A stretch of DNA of 64,000 nt, from NCBI RefSeq assembly GCF_004337985.1, contig NC_043740.1, positions 5,353,233-5,417,232 of the forward strand, in the 5' to 3' direction. The stretch comes from Pyricularia pennisetigena (taxonomy: Eukaryota > Ascomycota > Sordariomycetes > Magnaporthales > Pyriculariaceae). This document shows positions 26,596 through 40,200 of the stretch, one piece after another. Both the position numbers and the translations under genes were made by a program. The notes under the pieces are model-generated. The model searched no databases. It saw nothing but the letters and a program-made list of their open reading frames with translations, and was not told where the DNA came from. The first letter of the stretch is position 1, and each line of letters opens with the position of its first letter.

Positions 26596-28191
26596 ATAAT
26601 CTGCGTTTGATTGATTGGAGCTTGCTGATTCTTATATACAAAACCGCGTTCCTGTAGCTATTGTATGTGAAAAGATATTTGAATGTTTAGTAAAATTTGT
26701 ATTTTTTCATTATATTTAATTATTATTTTGAATAGTGGTATATAAGATTGATTGAAAAGTGAGTGGCAGTATCTATAGCTCAGCGGACCTCAGACTACAA
26801 GGTGAATGCAATTATCGTTTATAAAGTACAGTTTTATTAATGATTTTATATTAATTAATAATTTGTTCAAAATTTAAATAATTCACGCAAATATCAGTAA
26901 AATGAAAAAAAGGCTTGAGTATATCCATTCTTTTTCCAAATCATTATATACAAATTAGTGAACTTTTTTTTCATAAATTTTACTTGCTTAAATAAAGCAA
27001 GAAAAAGAAAAATATTACAAATTTAGCATTTTTTTATACAAAAAAATAATATAAGCAGGTATTATAAATCGGATTTCACGCTGACGTTAGTTTATATATT
27101 TACTCCAGTCCCTGCACTTTTGTCTTTATTATTTTAAAGATTGGTCAAAATATAAAACCGTTTCCGTTATAAATTATATATAAAATTATATACACCTTAT
27201 CTATCCGGTTATTCAATGGCTTATGTAATCGGATATATGTACCAAGTTGTAACGCTACAGTATATATATATATATATAAATATATATATGTCACCCCTTA
27301 CGTGCAGGAACTAAAAAATTTGGCTGCGAAATAAACATAATATAAAATTCATTGGATAAAGCAAAAAGTAGATAAAACATATACATTAAGCATTTTTTTA
27401 TATAAAAGAATTTTCAAAGCTAATACTATAAATTGAATCTGGCGTAACCGCTAGCTTATTTATGTTATCCAGTACCTGAACCCTTGGTTTTAATATTGTT
27501 AAAATTAGTAAAAATAGAAATAAGTTTCGATAATAAATTATATATAAAAATGTATATACTTTGCCTATCCGCTTATTTAACTGCTAATATAATTGGATCT
27601 AGGCACCAGAACTGAATATGACGGTATATATACGTATGCCACCTTCCACGTCCAAAAATTCTAATTTTTGGTTGAAACTTAAAAATAATATTTAAAAAAG
27701 TCGAAAATTTACCAATTATCAAAGAAAACAGTACCGCCATAAACGGATTAAGGGCAGGTGGTATCCAATTCGGCCGTTATAGCAGATATAAAAATATATT
27801 AAATCGTTGCTAGTAGCTATATTAAACGCTACTTTCAAAGACATTTTATTTTCTTAATATTGTGCGTGGGTATGGAATAATAAAGGAGTGTCGGTCGCAA
27901 AAATACCAAAGATACCGCTATAAACGGCGAAAATCGACAAATTATCCTCAAACCCAAACCAGAGCGTTCTTTGGATAAACCCACAAATACATTGCAAAGC
28001 CGCAAATAAGCCACGAAGTGGAGCGAAGTGGATTAATCGTAGAGCTCTGGGCTTTAGGGATAAGCCCTAAGACTATAAAATATAGTGGAAAATCCGACAA
28101 CCCCGACAGCCCCATTTCGGCACTATGTATTATAGCTTATATACAAATAAAAATGTACCCATTATATGCTAAATAACGTATATAATTAAGA

Positions 28192-28979
28192 CCCCCTTTT
28201 TTGCTATTACTTACATCAAGTCGGAAAAGAAAAGTATATAAAAAATAAAACCCTAAAAAAAAGATCCCCTTTATGTCCCGACCCGATTTGAACTCCCGAT
28301 ATAAACCCCCTGGATGACTAAGCCCTTTATACCGACCTGTAATCCCCGAAATGGACGAACCCCCGAAATGGAAAAAAGCCCCCAAAATTATTATCCCCGG
28401 ATTCGAACCCCCGATTTGCATAATGTTAACCCACGGAATTAATTATTAAACCAGGTAGTCAATTTGGCTGTTCGTTGGCAAAAGTCCAAATTAGAGATAT
28501 TATATAGGGTATTTCGAATGCGCAAATCGCCCAAAATGCGAGCTATTTCAATTCTAATTCAACTTTGAGCATAGGTTTTATAATCTTTGGTATATGGTCG
28601 GTATAATTAGCTTATTAATTAACCTGTGCAGGGTAACTTCGGGTAATACGGACGGTAATGGGCTAACAAAAAATCCAGTATTGCATATAAAGGAAGTGTA
28701 ATGGGTAATTAGCTAACGAATTAAGTAAATAATACCTTAAAATTTAATAAGTAAAAATTAAGCTTTTAGGGGTTTAAGCCTTATAAATCTTAAGAAGACT
28801 TTGTAAATTGGAAGCGTTAGGGGCTTTATTGGGCCATTAGCGGGAATTTGTTTGGATTCCAGGTACTTTAAGGTTATTAATCCTTTTATAACTAATTCCC
28901 GTACGTAGTGAAATTTTAATAATGTATATTTAATACGTTGGTGGTGCGTAGGGTTATATGCATTAGCTATAAAGCCTAT
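28192..28979 (-). pseudogene. Cop-E RNase H tail and 3' UTR
   Basis: Reverse complement of the Cop 3' region. It contains the CCCCC polypurine complement beside the LTR, repeated GGGGGTTCGAATC-type segments, and the end of RNase H (RTYTKY-type region near 28930). The fragment stops at CCTAT (28975-28979), the target site of Cop-C. Confidence 0.75.
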
Positions 28980-28986
28980 TGTTAAT

Positions 28987-29542
28987 TGTTAATTATATGC
29001 GTTATTTAGCATGTAATGGGTCCACTTTTATTTGTATAGAAGCTACAATTGATAGTGCCGAAGTGGGGCTGTTGGGGCTGTCGGATTTTCTATTATATTT
29101 TATATGTTGCAGGAATTGCGATTTAAAATGTTAGCGAGTGGGGTTTCACCCTATCCTGGGTTTAATACCCACACCGCAATTACGAATCAGCTAGCCTGTA
29201 CCGGGTTAAAATTTTCAGCAAATTAGCAAATTAGTGCGAACCCAGAAATAGTTTGTATGGAAATAAGGGTGTTTTTTTAACAACGTATATAAAATAATTT
29301 TTCGGAAAATCGTGTGCGGCACCGGAACCCTTTGCGGGGTACGGACCCCCATTTCGATGGCGGAAAATATATAAGGGAGATAAAGCAAAATTTCCCCCAC
29401 CAATAAATTAAATTTATTAATCCCAAAATTAGTGAATTTAGTGCATATAAACCGTGTAATTATAAGTTTTTATAACGTAATTAGTACCACGCCGCACCTA
29501 AATTGATATTTAAACCCCTATTAACAACCCATATTGTTAACA
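28987..29542 (+). repeat. Cop-A 5' LTR (556 bp)
   Basis: Begins TGTTAATTATATGCG and ends CCCATATTGTTAACA. It shares the CGTGCGGCACCGGAACCC and GCACCACGCCGCACCTA-type blocks with all Cop LTRs. Confidence 0.9.
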
Positions 29543-29556
29543 GGTTATAAGCCCGG
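29543..29556 (+). promoter_or_regulatory. Cop-A primer-binding site, half-tRNA type
   Basis: GGTTATAAGCCCGG directly after the LTR. With the RIP change undone at one TG (GGTTATGAGCCC) it is complementary to the anticodon stem-loop of initiator tRNA-Met (GGGCUCAUAACC). That is the priming mode known for Drosophila copia and yeast Ty5, which use the 5' half of the tRNA. The same site follows the LTR of Cop-B (36472-36485) and Cop-C (48576-48589). Confidence 0.7.
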
Positions 29557-30365
29557 AAAAGTTTTAACTTGTATATTAAAATGCATTTTATATTGTTAGA
29601 AAGTTTGAAGTTTAAGTTTTATTTTGGTTATCGTCGCATTTTTACAGCACGTATATTGACGAAAATATTGCTGTTTTTATGCGGAATTGTTGGTTTTAAA
29701 CGCTAATTTAGCATTTACCCCCCCTGTATTTACAATGGGGATCGTTACAAATTAGCGCTCGATTTAGGCCCTTTTAAATATTGCAGCGATCGCTTGCATT
29801 GCAAATCCAAAATTTTTAATGTGGTTTTTGTGGATCGTGCACGTTATTGTAATTGGTTTAAGTTTTTAATAAGGTTTACGCTAGCGAGTGAGGGCTAAAG
29901 ACCCCTGTATTCGTCCGCTAATAGCCTATTACATCCTAGTGCGTTTAATAGGGTTTATAATAACCCATAAATCCATTAGCGGGATTACGTTAATGGTTAG
30001 TTTACCCTACACGATACCCTGCAGTTTACCCTATACGATAGCCTGCAATTTACCCTGTACGATACCCTATAGTCTACGCTGCACCCATTTAACGAATTGA
30101 ATTCGTTATATGCACCTGGATTGGTATAAATACCAGGGCGTTTATTAATTGCGGATTTCAGGAATTCCAAGCCTGTATTTTAATGGATTTTAACCATTGA
30201 AAATAGCAAGAAACCCTATATTTGGCAATTATAAGCCTATACCCGTTAAAAGGTAAGCGGTATAGCAAGTCCTAAATTAAATAGGGTATTTACCCTTAAA
30301 TAATTAGGTTAATTAATTACAATTATAAATTAGCGAATTGCAATTATAATTTAGATTACCCTATA
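29557..30365 (+). other. Cop-A untranslated leader with short tandem repeats
   Basis: About 0.8 kb between primer site and gag. Around 29998-30085 a 26-28 base unit, TTTACCCTRYACGATACCCTG, repeats three times; Cop-B has the same at about 36930-36985, and a shorter version is in Cop-C near 49045. No open frame is conserved among copies. Confidence 0.65.
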
Positions 30366-32178
30366 ATAGAAAACAGCTTTACATCGGGTTTTCCTAGCTT
30401 AATCTTAATTGAAAAAGGGCCTAAATCCAACCCAAACGAAGTTTTAACCGCTAAATTACAGGCCCAAAACCTGCAATTAAAAGCATTAACTACGCGAATG
30501 GATTAATTTTAAAGGATAATTTAACAGTTAACTACCCTATTTACCCTGAAAAGCGGTAATTCCATTAATTTTAATAATGATTCGGAAAGTTAACTCGCTA
30601 CTGTACCCCCTCATCCTCCCGGTAATTTAATTTTAGGTAACGGGATAGGTAAAAAACCATCCAAACGGGTATTTCTTTTCCCCGAAAATTTTAAATTAGT
30701 AAAGGTTAGCAATTACGATTTGTGGAAATAGGCGTTAATAGTATAATTTAGGGTTATAAAAACAGCGGAGTTTATTTCCAACCTTAAAATCGGTTATACC
30801 CTACCGGAACAAGAGCAATTAATCCTATTATTATTTATAAAAAACAGTTTAACTAAAAAACCTTTCAACTTATTGCATGGTATTCCAACCCCGTCACGGT
30901 TTATAAAACCCTCGAAAATAGCTATTCCGTTACAGCCGAAATTAGTCGAAATTCATTATATCGGGAATTCCACGTTTTGAATTTTTCGAAATTTAAAGGA
31001 TTGATACCTAAATTCAATAACCGTTTTAATTTACTGGTAACTAAATTAGCGAATATTAACGTCCAAATTAGCCCCGTAAATGAACGAAATTAATATTTAC
31101 GGGCCTTGGAAGGGATACTCCCTATTTGGACCGAACGCCAACGCAATACCAAACGGGCTTTGCAGGTAATAGGCTAAAATTCGGAAAAGTTAAATTTACA
31201 ATACCTTATAACGGATTTTATATCCGAAAATTCGATTTCAGGTTTTACAACGGTTAAAGTAGCTAATTATAGGTCTAAAGGTAAAAAAGCGTGTAAAAAA
31301 CGCTAAAAAAGGCGCTAAAAAGGAAAATAATAAGTAGGAAAACACCTTTAAATTACGAAAAAAGCGTAAAAACCCTAATTTGGATTTTATTTTTGCAAAA
31401 AAATATTAAGTCATCCTCCAACGAATTAACCGTTGGAAGGTTTATAATTTTGATGGATTTCGAATTATTTACGGGTTCGATTCCAGGTGACGTTAACGAA
31501 GGCGCAGCGTATAGCGCCCTGAAATAGGAAGTTAATTCCGCTATTAGCGGAATTATAAAATTACGTTCGGATTTGGATTCGGAAACCTATACCGGTAAAA
31601 TGTTAAAACCACAGGTTTTAGCAGCTAATTTTAGGGTTAAAACGAAGCTTGGACGCGGCGTAAAAGGGACCCCTAAATTTTGGAAACTAGGTTACCTTAT
31701 ATTGTAAGATATAAGTAGTAGGCATTATATTTTTGCAAATAAGCAATTTTTTACCGATTATACCCCCGGTTTTACAATAAAAACCGGTACAGGAGGTGGC
31801 CCTGTTAGGCTTATAGGTACCGGAAGTGTGAAAATACAGGTCCGTTACGGCCAGAAAACTGACAAATCTAAAAGAATTACGTTAAATAACGTTTTATATA
31901 CCCTTTCGTTTGGAATAAATATCGTTAATGGCCTTATATATTATAATGTAGAGGGCGTATTATTACAAAATACCCTGTACGATAAGGATCGCAAAGCGTG
32001 GGGACGTTTAAATACCGTTAAATATTCGTCTTGTTTAAAAGTTAAAAGGTGCGATATCCTTGTTCGAAATAACGTTATTTCGAATTACGCCTGTATAATA
32101 GGTGAATATAGCACCGCTTTTAACATGCTTTTACAGGGGGTTACAAAGGGCTACGCAGCCCCGTTGGAAGTAGAACTA
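30366..32178 (+). pseudogene. Cop-A gag and protease part
   Basis: The start codon is ATA here, ATG in Cop-B (37270) and Cop-C (49354). Gag shows a LQAQNLQLKALT coiled segment and the SNYDLW block typical of copia gag. Protease follows near 31690-31760 (YDI..RHYIFANKQFF, from an original DTG..HI motif). The frame 31828-32211 (KIQVRYGQKTDKSKR; TLNNVLYTLSFGINIV) is the well-kept part after the protease. Pogo-1 then breaks the gene at 32179. Stops are RIP-type. Confidence 0.8.
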
Positions 32179-34063
32179 CAGTGGGTGACCCAGAAGTGGA
32201 CATGCCCCTGAACTGTACACCCTCCCGAAGAACTGCCATAAAAACAACGAACATGCAATTGATCGTTTTTCCGCAGTAAATCGCAATAAAACCTATATTT
32301 ATTAATCCGCAAAAAGCTCCTCTATATTATAATCCAAAAATAAAACCGTAAATCCCTGGTCCTAATCCTAATTTCGGTGTTGTTACTGGATTTTAACCTC
32401 CATGGCCGCCCTTTTTTAATCCAGGCCGTAAACCGCTTCCTATATACCGGCCTGCTTATAAAAGGAATTTTGGGCTTCGCGGCGCACGCGTTTTCTAAAT
32501 ATAGGTTTGAAAATCTTAATTTTTTCGTTTAACCGCTTGTTTTCGGAGGTAAAATTCGCGATTTGAATAACCTGATAATCCATAATTTTGGATACCTTTT
32601 GTACAAAACTAGCCAAATTTCTTTTACATTCGCCTAACCGGCCTGTTATTTGCATAACCTGCTTCTTAATATCTTGGGAGGTTTTTGGGGTCCCGAAAAT
32701 AACGTTGGCCATATCCTAATCCGAATTACGGTTAAAAATCGTTACCTGGGTAACTTTTAGGTTAGAATCTACTATTCGATCCGGAGTTAATGTTTAAAGG
32801 GGTATTACCGGCCAAATGCCGGTTTTACGGAAGCCGGAAATTACGTTGCGAACCGATAAACTGGTTGTAAAAGCGTTTCGATAGGCGGTAAAAAACCGTT
32901 TTCGTTGTTTAAACGCAATGGTATTTAGCGACGTAAAAAATCTTATATATTACCGGTAATAAGTTTTAACAGGGCTAAAAACAAAAACATTTAACGGTTA
33001 AATAAAATATAAGCTGTAAACAGGAAAATATTCGAGGAAAACCCTGTTTTTAAACGTTTTAAATATAAATTCAGCTAATTAATACGTTAAAACTTGATCC
33101 AATACCAATAACCGCCATTTTGTACTAATATCTGGTTTTGTTTTAGGCAAAAAAACCTATTTTAACCATTTAAAAGCGATTTTAAAATTAAACCAACCCG
33201 TGGGAATCGAATCGTACGCCCAATCTTTAATATTAGGTGGAAACCACTGCGTTTGTAAAATATTACCCGTCTGGATTACGGTTAGGGTAAATTTTCTTCC
33301 CTTTGCAATTACCGCCTTAATAATCGACGCCCAAATGGTATTTAACGTATGTATAATTTCAACCTAATTCCGGCGTTTTACGAAAGATAAACCGTATATT
33401 TTTCCGGCCGTTATATCGCCTTATTAAAAACCGTGTTTATTTATATTTACGATATATTTGGGTTTAATTTCGAATTCGGTAATTATTCGTTAATATTAAT
33501 TTTAAAACGCCCGGATCGACTCGGCCGTGGTTTTTTTAATTTGCGCACCCTTTAAAAAAATCCCGGATTTGGTTTTAATATCCTTATTACGGCGTAAAAA
33601 ACCGGCCAGCCAACGCCTACCGAAGGCGTTTACGCGTTTTTTCGGCGGTATTAGAAAAAAAGCGAAATTTTTAATTATTTGGTGCGTGGGCGCCCTTCCA
33701 GCGAGTTTTTCGACTTCGATCCAACGGTTAACGAACTTTTCCTATTCGTTAGAGAGTAGCTAATACGGTTTATAGGTTTATTTTCGATCGAAAACGCCGT
33801 TAAAGCGACGCATAAGGGTGGTTTTTGGCACGGCCCACTGCGCGGCCGCTTTATTTTTCGAAGTGCCTAATTTTACGGTTTTAACCGCCTAGGTAAGCCT
33901 AAACTCCAAATCTCTTGGTATCACGGCTTTTTTCGGCTTCAAAAACGCGTTATTTGCGGTGCGTTGTCGCGTTAAAGTAGGTGGGTTATGTTGAGGATGC
34001 TAGAAATTGCTAACAAAACAGGTGTCCACTTCAGGTGCATGTCCACTTGTGGGTCACCCACTG
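32179..34063 (-). mobile_element. Pogo-1: Fot1/pogo-type DNA transposon, 1.89 kb
   Basis: About 45-bp terminal inverted repeats beginning CAGTGGGTGACCC at both ends with a few mismatches, and TA duplication at 32177-32178 and 34064-34065. It carries one transposase pseudogene on minus and sits inside Cop-A. Confidence 0.92.
32440..34010 (-). pseudogene. Pogo-1 transposase (helix-turn-helix, CENP-B-like, DDE)
   Basis: The N-terminal helix-turn-helix region reads LGTSKNKAAAQWAVPKTTLM (about 33880-33820), the psq/CENP-B-type fold of pogo transposases. In the catalytic part GWFNFKIALKWLK and LLVLDQ mark the DDE region (about 33150-33070; the Fot1 form is LD.H.SH). The C terminus, 32712-32440, has TPKTSQDIKKQVMQI and ENKRLNEKIKIF, a coiled segment usual in Fot1 proteins. 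RIP-type stops break the frame. The true start is not seen. Confidence 0.85.
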
Positions 34064-35911
34064 TAAAACATAAACCCTGAAGAGGATTATAAAATTTACA
34101 CCGATTCGGAACCGGAAGAAAATACGGTAACGGAAAAGTTAAATCCCGAACAAAATAGGGAAACAGCCGTAAATTCACCTGTAACGCAAAAGTTTAACGG
34201 TAAAAACCCTGAAAATTTACGTAAAGTTGGGCCCCGTAGGCCCGACACACCGTTAGGTAACCCTTTTATACAATTTAATATAAAAGGGACTATTTCCGAA
34301 AAAAGGGGGTCTCCCATATAAGAAATCCGTTGTTTAAACCTCCTTTATTATCGGATTTAAAGCAGGCCCTTAAAAATTACCTTTTTTTAGGGTTAAAACG
34401 AATTACGGACGGTGGGTTAACCTTTAAAGGAAACGGAATTACAGGTAATTGTGACGAAATCCAAACCCAAAAAACCTTGTTATAATACAGGCGTTTGGGG
34501 TATATAAAGTTATTATTGCTAAAAAAAACCGTTAAAATTATAAAGGGTTAACTTAATTCCGACAAAATTAGGGCAATTACCTATATGGTTTGTATTAAAG
34601 CTATTTTTGTTAGGTGTACAAATAAAGTCGCATTCCCTACACCCCCAAATTATTTTCGATTTTATAAATGGTGATACAGTGATTTTTAAACCTAATTTTC
34701 ACAATAAAAAGCCCGTGTTTTTGCTATTAATAGACCGAAAATCACGTTTTCGGTGGTTTATCCCATTAAAAAATAAAGCCGGAGTTATGGTTTTAATGGT
34801 TATTAAAGGTTTTTTTAAGGTTTTAAAAACTACGTACGGGCGTTACCCTTGAAATTTTCATTTCGATAGGGGGTACGAGGTTATTACGAATTTTTAAAAT
34901 TGGTTTACAAGCAAAAATATTAATTTTAGCATTTTAAATCCCTATAACCACGGCCAAAACGGATTAACGGAACAATCCGTTAGGGTTATTTTGGATAGGC
35001 TTCGGTTTATTATTATAACGGCGAATTTACTATTATATTTATAATATTATTTACTATTTACCGTGGTTAATTTAGTTAACCGTACAACGGTAATTAATAG
35101 GGATTTAATACTTTACGAAGAATTTTATTCCAAATTCTAACCTGGATTACCGCATAAACCCAATTTAGGGCATTTTCGGGTTATTGGTATTGTATACCAA
35201 GTTATTATACCGCTGGAAAAACGCTAAAAATTTAATAAATTGGTTCCCCGCACCGAAACGGTGAGATTTTTAACCCATTTATTAAATTTTACAGCGTTGG
35301 TTTACAAACCCGCTAAACGGGCCGTATATAAAACCTTTTCCGTAAAAACTATAAAAGGTATAACCGCTAAAAATTTGGTTATTTTGAGGGAAACGTTACA
35401 AATTTTAAAAGGGGGAAATACAAATTTTAAAAGGGGGAAATACAAATTTAAAAGGGAAATTTAATTTTAAATTTAAAAACGACATTAACAGCGTTCCAGC
35501 GGATAATTATCCCCTAAAAACCTTAAACATATAAGGTATTTACCACCGGGTACAGGGTAATTAGCACCGGTTACAGGGAATTTAAACCCTGAAAATACAG
35601 TGCCCGCCAAATTTATATAGTTTACCGTTCGCCCCCCAAAACCTATAACGGTAACGGTATTTAATCCAGTACCTAAAATAACGGAAGTTCCTGTGTTTTT
35701 AGCACTTAAAATACACAACATGGAGTTAATCTAGCAGTTTAAGAACCCAGATTTAATGGATATAAATTACGTGCATTATTTTTGTTTTCAAGCTAAAAAA
35801 ACAATAAAGAAAAAGCCTATTAAAGACGGCGAACCAAATAACTACTAACAGGTTTTAGATAGCCCTGAAAATGCTAAATAGTTAGCTGTTTTAACGTTTA
35901 AATTCGACTAG
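34064..35911 (+). pseudogene. Cop-A integrase part
   Basis: Continues after Pogo-1. The integrase core reads FINGDTVIFKPNFHNKKP (near 34655-34715), LLIDRKSRFRWFIPL, HFDRGYEV (near 34860) and NPYNHGQNGLTEQS with the catalytic Glu (near 34940-34980). The C-terminal LVPRTETVRFLTHLLNF region follows. The gene is cut at 35911 within the start of RT by Cop-B; the rest resumes at 43541. Confidence 0.85.
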
Positions 35912-36471
35912 ATTATTGTTAATTATATGCGTTATATAGCATATAATAGGTCCACTTTTGTTTGTATATAAGCCACAATAGATAGTGCTGAAGTGTGGCT
36001 GTTGAGGTTATTAGATTTAATATTATATTTTATATGTTGCAGGAATTGCGATTTAAAGTCAGCGAATGGGGTTTCACCCTGTATTGGGTTTTATACCCAC
36101 CCTGCACTTACGAATCAGCTACCCTGTACCAAATTGAGAGTTTCACCAAATTAGCAAATTAATGTGAACCTAAAAATGGTTTATATGGAAATAAGGGTAT
36201 TTTTTTAACAACGCATATAAAATAATTTTTCGGAAAATCGTGTGCGGCACCGGAACCCTTTTACGGAGTGCGGACCCCCATTTCGATATCGGAAAATATG
36301 TAACGGAAACAAAACAAAATTTCCCCCACCAGTAAATTAAATTTATTAATCCCAGAATTAATAAACTTAATGCATATAAACCCTATAGTTACAAGTTTGT
36401 ATAACGTAATTAGCACCACGCCGCACCTAGGTTAATACCTAATCCCCTATTAGCAACCCATATTGTTAATA

Positions 36472-37269
36472 AATTATAAGCCCGGAGAAGTTTCAACTTG
36501 TATATTAAAATGTATTTTGCATCGTTGGAAAGTTTGAAATTTAGGTTTTATTTTGGTTATTATCGCATTTTTACAGCACGTATATTGACGAAAATATTGC
36601 TGTTTTTGTGCGAAATTGTTGGTTTTAAGCGCTTATTCAGCATTTACCCCCCTGTATTTACAATGGGGATCTCTAAAAATTAGCGTTCGATTTAGGCCTT
36701 TTCAAATACTGCAGCGATCGCTTGCATTACAAATCCAAAATTTTTGGTGTGGTTTTTGTGGATCGTGCACGCTACGGTAATTGGTTTAAATTTTTAACAG
36801 GGTTTACGTTAGCGAGTTAGGGCTAAAGACGCCTGTATTCGTTCGCTAATAGCCCATTAAGTCCTAGTGCGTTTAATAAGGTTTACAATAACCCATAAAC
36901 CCATTAGCGGAATTATGTTAATAGTTAGTTTACCCTGCACGATACCCTGCAATTTACCGTGCACGATACCCTGCAATTTACCCTGCACCCACTTAACGAA
37001 TTAAACTCGTTACGTGCACCTGGATTGGTACAAATACCAGGGCACCCATTAATTGGGGATTTTAGGGATTCCAACCCTGTATTTTAATGGATTTTAACCA
37101 ACAAAAATAATAATAAACCCTGTAATTGGCAATTACAAGCCTATACCCTTTAAAAGGTAAACGGTGTAACAAATCCTAAATTCAATAGGGTATTTACCCT
37201 TAAACAACTAGGTTAATTAATTATAAGTATAAATTAGCGAATTGCAATTATAATTTAAATCACCTTATA
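36472..37269 (+). other. Cop-B primer site and leader
   Basis: AATTATAAGCCCGG at 36472-36485 is the RIP-altered half-tRNA-Met primer site. The leader holds the short CCCTGCAATTTACC tandem repeat near 36930-36985. No conserved frame. Confidence 0.65.
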
Positions 37270-40200
37270 ATGGAAAACAGCCCTATATCGGGCCTTCCAA
37301 ACCCAAATCCAGCAAATAAGGGCCTAAACCCAGCCCAAACGAAGTTTTAACCACTAAATTACATGCCCAAAACCTGCAATTAAAAGCGTTCATTACGCAA
37401 ATGGATTAATTTTAAAGGATAATTTAACAGTTAATTGCCCTATTAACCCTAAAAAGCGGTAATTCCACTAGTTTTAGTGGTAATTTGGAGAGCAAACCCG
37501 CTACCGCACCCCCTGATCCACCCGGTATCCTAAATTTAGGTGACGGGATAAGTAAAAAACTATTAAAACGGGTATTTTCCTTCCCCGAAAATTGTAAATT
37601 AATAAAGGCTAGCAATTACAATTTGTGGAAATAGGCGTTAATAGTACAATTTAAAGTTATATAAACAGCGGAATTTATTTCCAATTTTATAACTAGTTAT
37701 ACCCTACCGGAACACGAGCAATAAATCCTATTAATATTTGTAAAAAACAATTTAACCAAAAAAATTTTAAAATCCATTATATGGTATTCCAACCCCGTAA
37801 CGGCTTATGAAACCCTGGAAAATAGCTACTCCGCTGCACCCGATATTAGTCGAAATTCACTTTATCGGGAATTCCACGACTTAAATTTTTCGAAATTTAA
37901 AGGATTAATACCTAAATTTAATAACCGTTTTAATTTATTGGTAATTAAATTAACGAATGCTAACGTGCAAATCAACCCCGTAAACGTACAAAATCAGTAC
38001 CAGCGGGTTTTGGAGGGGATATTCCCCATTTGGACTGAACGCCAACGCAGTACCCAACGGGCCCTGCAGGTAATAGACCAAAATTTAGAAAAGTTAAATT
38101 TGCAATACCTTATAGCGGACCTTATATCCGAAAATTTGATTTCAGGTTTTACAACGGTTAAAGCCGCTAATTATAGGTCTAAAGGCAAAAAGACGGGTAA
38201 AAAGAACGCTAAAAAAGGCGCTAAAAAGGAAAATAATGGGTAGGAAAGCACTCTTAAATCACGAAAAAAGGGTAATAAAAACTCTAATTCGGATTCTGCC
38301 TTTGCAAAAGATATTAAATCCTCCTTCAGCGAATTAACCGTTGGAACGTCCATAATTTTTATAAATTTCGAATTATTTACGGGTTCGATTCCAGCTAATG
38401 TTAACGAAAGCGCGGCGTCTAACGCCCTGGAATAGGAGGTTAATTCAGCTATTAGCGGAATTATAAAATTACGTTCGGATTCGGATTCGGAAACCGATAC
38501 CGGTAAAAGGTTAAAAATTACAGGTTTTAACAGCTAATTCTAAAGTTAAAACGAAACCTGGACGCGGCGTAAAAAAGACCCCTAAACAATGGAAATCAAA
38601 TTACCCTTTCCTGTACAATACAGGTAATACGCACTATATTTTTGCAAATAAGCAATTTTTTACCGAATATACCCCCGGCTTTACAGTCAAAATCGGTGTA
38701 GGAAATGGCCCTATTAGGCCTTTAAACACCGGAATTGTGAAAATACAGGTCCGTTACGGCCAGAAAACTGACGAATTTATAAAAGTTACGTGAAATAACG
38801 TTTTATATATCCCCTCGTTTGAAATAATCATCGTTAATGGCTTGATACATTATAATATAAGGGGCGTATTATTACAAAATACCCTGTACGACAAAAATCG
38901 CAAAACGTGGGGACGTTTAAATACCGTTAAATATTCGTTTTATTTAAAGGTTAAAAGGTGCGATATCCTTGCTTAAAATATCGTTATTTCGAATTACGCC
39001 TGTATAATAGGTAGATATAGCACCGTTTTTAACATAATTGTACAAGGGGTTATAAAAGGTTACACAACCACGTTAGAAATAAAATTAAATAATATAAACA
39101 CTAATAGGGATTATAAAATTTACACGGATTTAGAACCGGAAAAAAATACGGTACCGGAAAAATCAAATCCCGAATACAATACGGAAATAGCCGTAAATTC
39201 ACCTATAGCGCAAAAGTTTAGCGGTAAAAACCCTGAAATCCCACGTAAAATTGGGCCCCGTAGGCCCGGTACACCGTTAGGTAATCTTTTTATACAATTT
39301 AATATAAAAGGGATTATTTCCGAAAAAAAGGGGTTTCTTATATAAGAAATCCGTTGTTAAAACCTTTTTTATTATCGGATTTAAAACAGGCCCCTGTAAA
39401 TAACCTCTTTTTAGGATTAAAACGGATTACAGAAAGTTAATTAACCTTTAAACAAGACGGAATTACAGGTAATTGTAACGAAATCCAGGCCCAAAAACCC
39501 TTGTTATAGCACAGGCCTTTGGGGTATAAAGGGTTATTATTACTAAAAAAAACCGCTAAAATTACAAAAGGTTTACCTAATTTCGACAGAATTAGCGCAA
39601 TTACTCATATGGTTTATATTAAAACCATTTTTGTTAGGTGTACAAATAAAGTCGCATTCCCTACACCCCCTAATATTTTCGATTTTATAAAGGGTGATAC
39701 AGTGACTTTTAAACCTAATTTTCACAATAAAAAGCCCGTGTTTTTGTTATTAATAGACCGAAAATCACGTTTTCGGTGGTTTATCCCATTAAAAAATAAA
39801 GCCGGATTTACGGTTTTAATGGTTATTAAAGGTTTTTTTAAGGTTTTAAAAACTACGTACGGGCGTTACCCTTAAAATTTTCATTTCGATGGGGGGTACG
39901 AGGTTAATACAGATTTTCAAAATTGGTTTATAAATAAAAATGTTAATTTTAGCATTTCAAATCCCTATAACCACGGCCAAAACGGATTAACGGAACGGTC
40001 CGTTAGGGTTATTTTGGATAAATTTCGGTTTACCATTACAACAGCGGGTTTATTATTATATTTAAATTATTTTTATTATTTACCGTAGTTAATTTAATTA
40101 ACTGTACAACGGTAATTAATAGGGATTTAACATTTTACACGGAATTTTATTCCGAATTCCAATTTAGAGTACCGTATAAACCTAATTTAAAGCATCTTCG

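Larger units (their letters stand above)
4275..28075 (+). mobile_element. s1: TIR9 small element, split by FB-1 and Gyp-1
   Basis: Own sequence is 4275-4278, 4984-5297 and 26596-28075, about 1.79 kb, collinear with s4 when reversed. TSD is TAAAATATA at 4266-4274 and 28076-28084, identical. FB-1 inserted just inside the left terminus. Gyp-1 inserted at 5297/26596 with TSD ATAAT. The right terminus reads AAGCCCTAAGACTA. No protein is recognisable. Confidence 0.85.
2238..28979 (-). mobile_element. Cop-E: reversed copia fragment (3' LTR, 3' UTR and RNase H tail), split by nested insertions
   Basis: Reverse complement of the 3' end of the same copia family as Cop-A/B/C. LTR pieces are 2238-2461, 4029-4274 and 28076-28191. 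The polypurine tract and 3' UTR follow, then the RNase H tail to 28979. The LTR is interrupted by s2 (TSD ACGCCAAAA / ACGCCAGAA) and by s1 (TSD TAAAATATA on both sides). At 28979 it meets Cop-C. Before Cop-C inserted (TSD CCTAT), Cop-E abutted the forward fragment Cop-D in a head-to-head arrangement. Confidence 0.8.
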
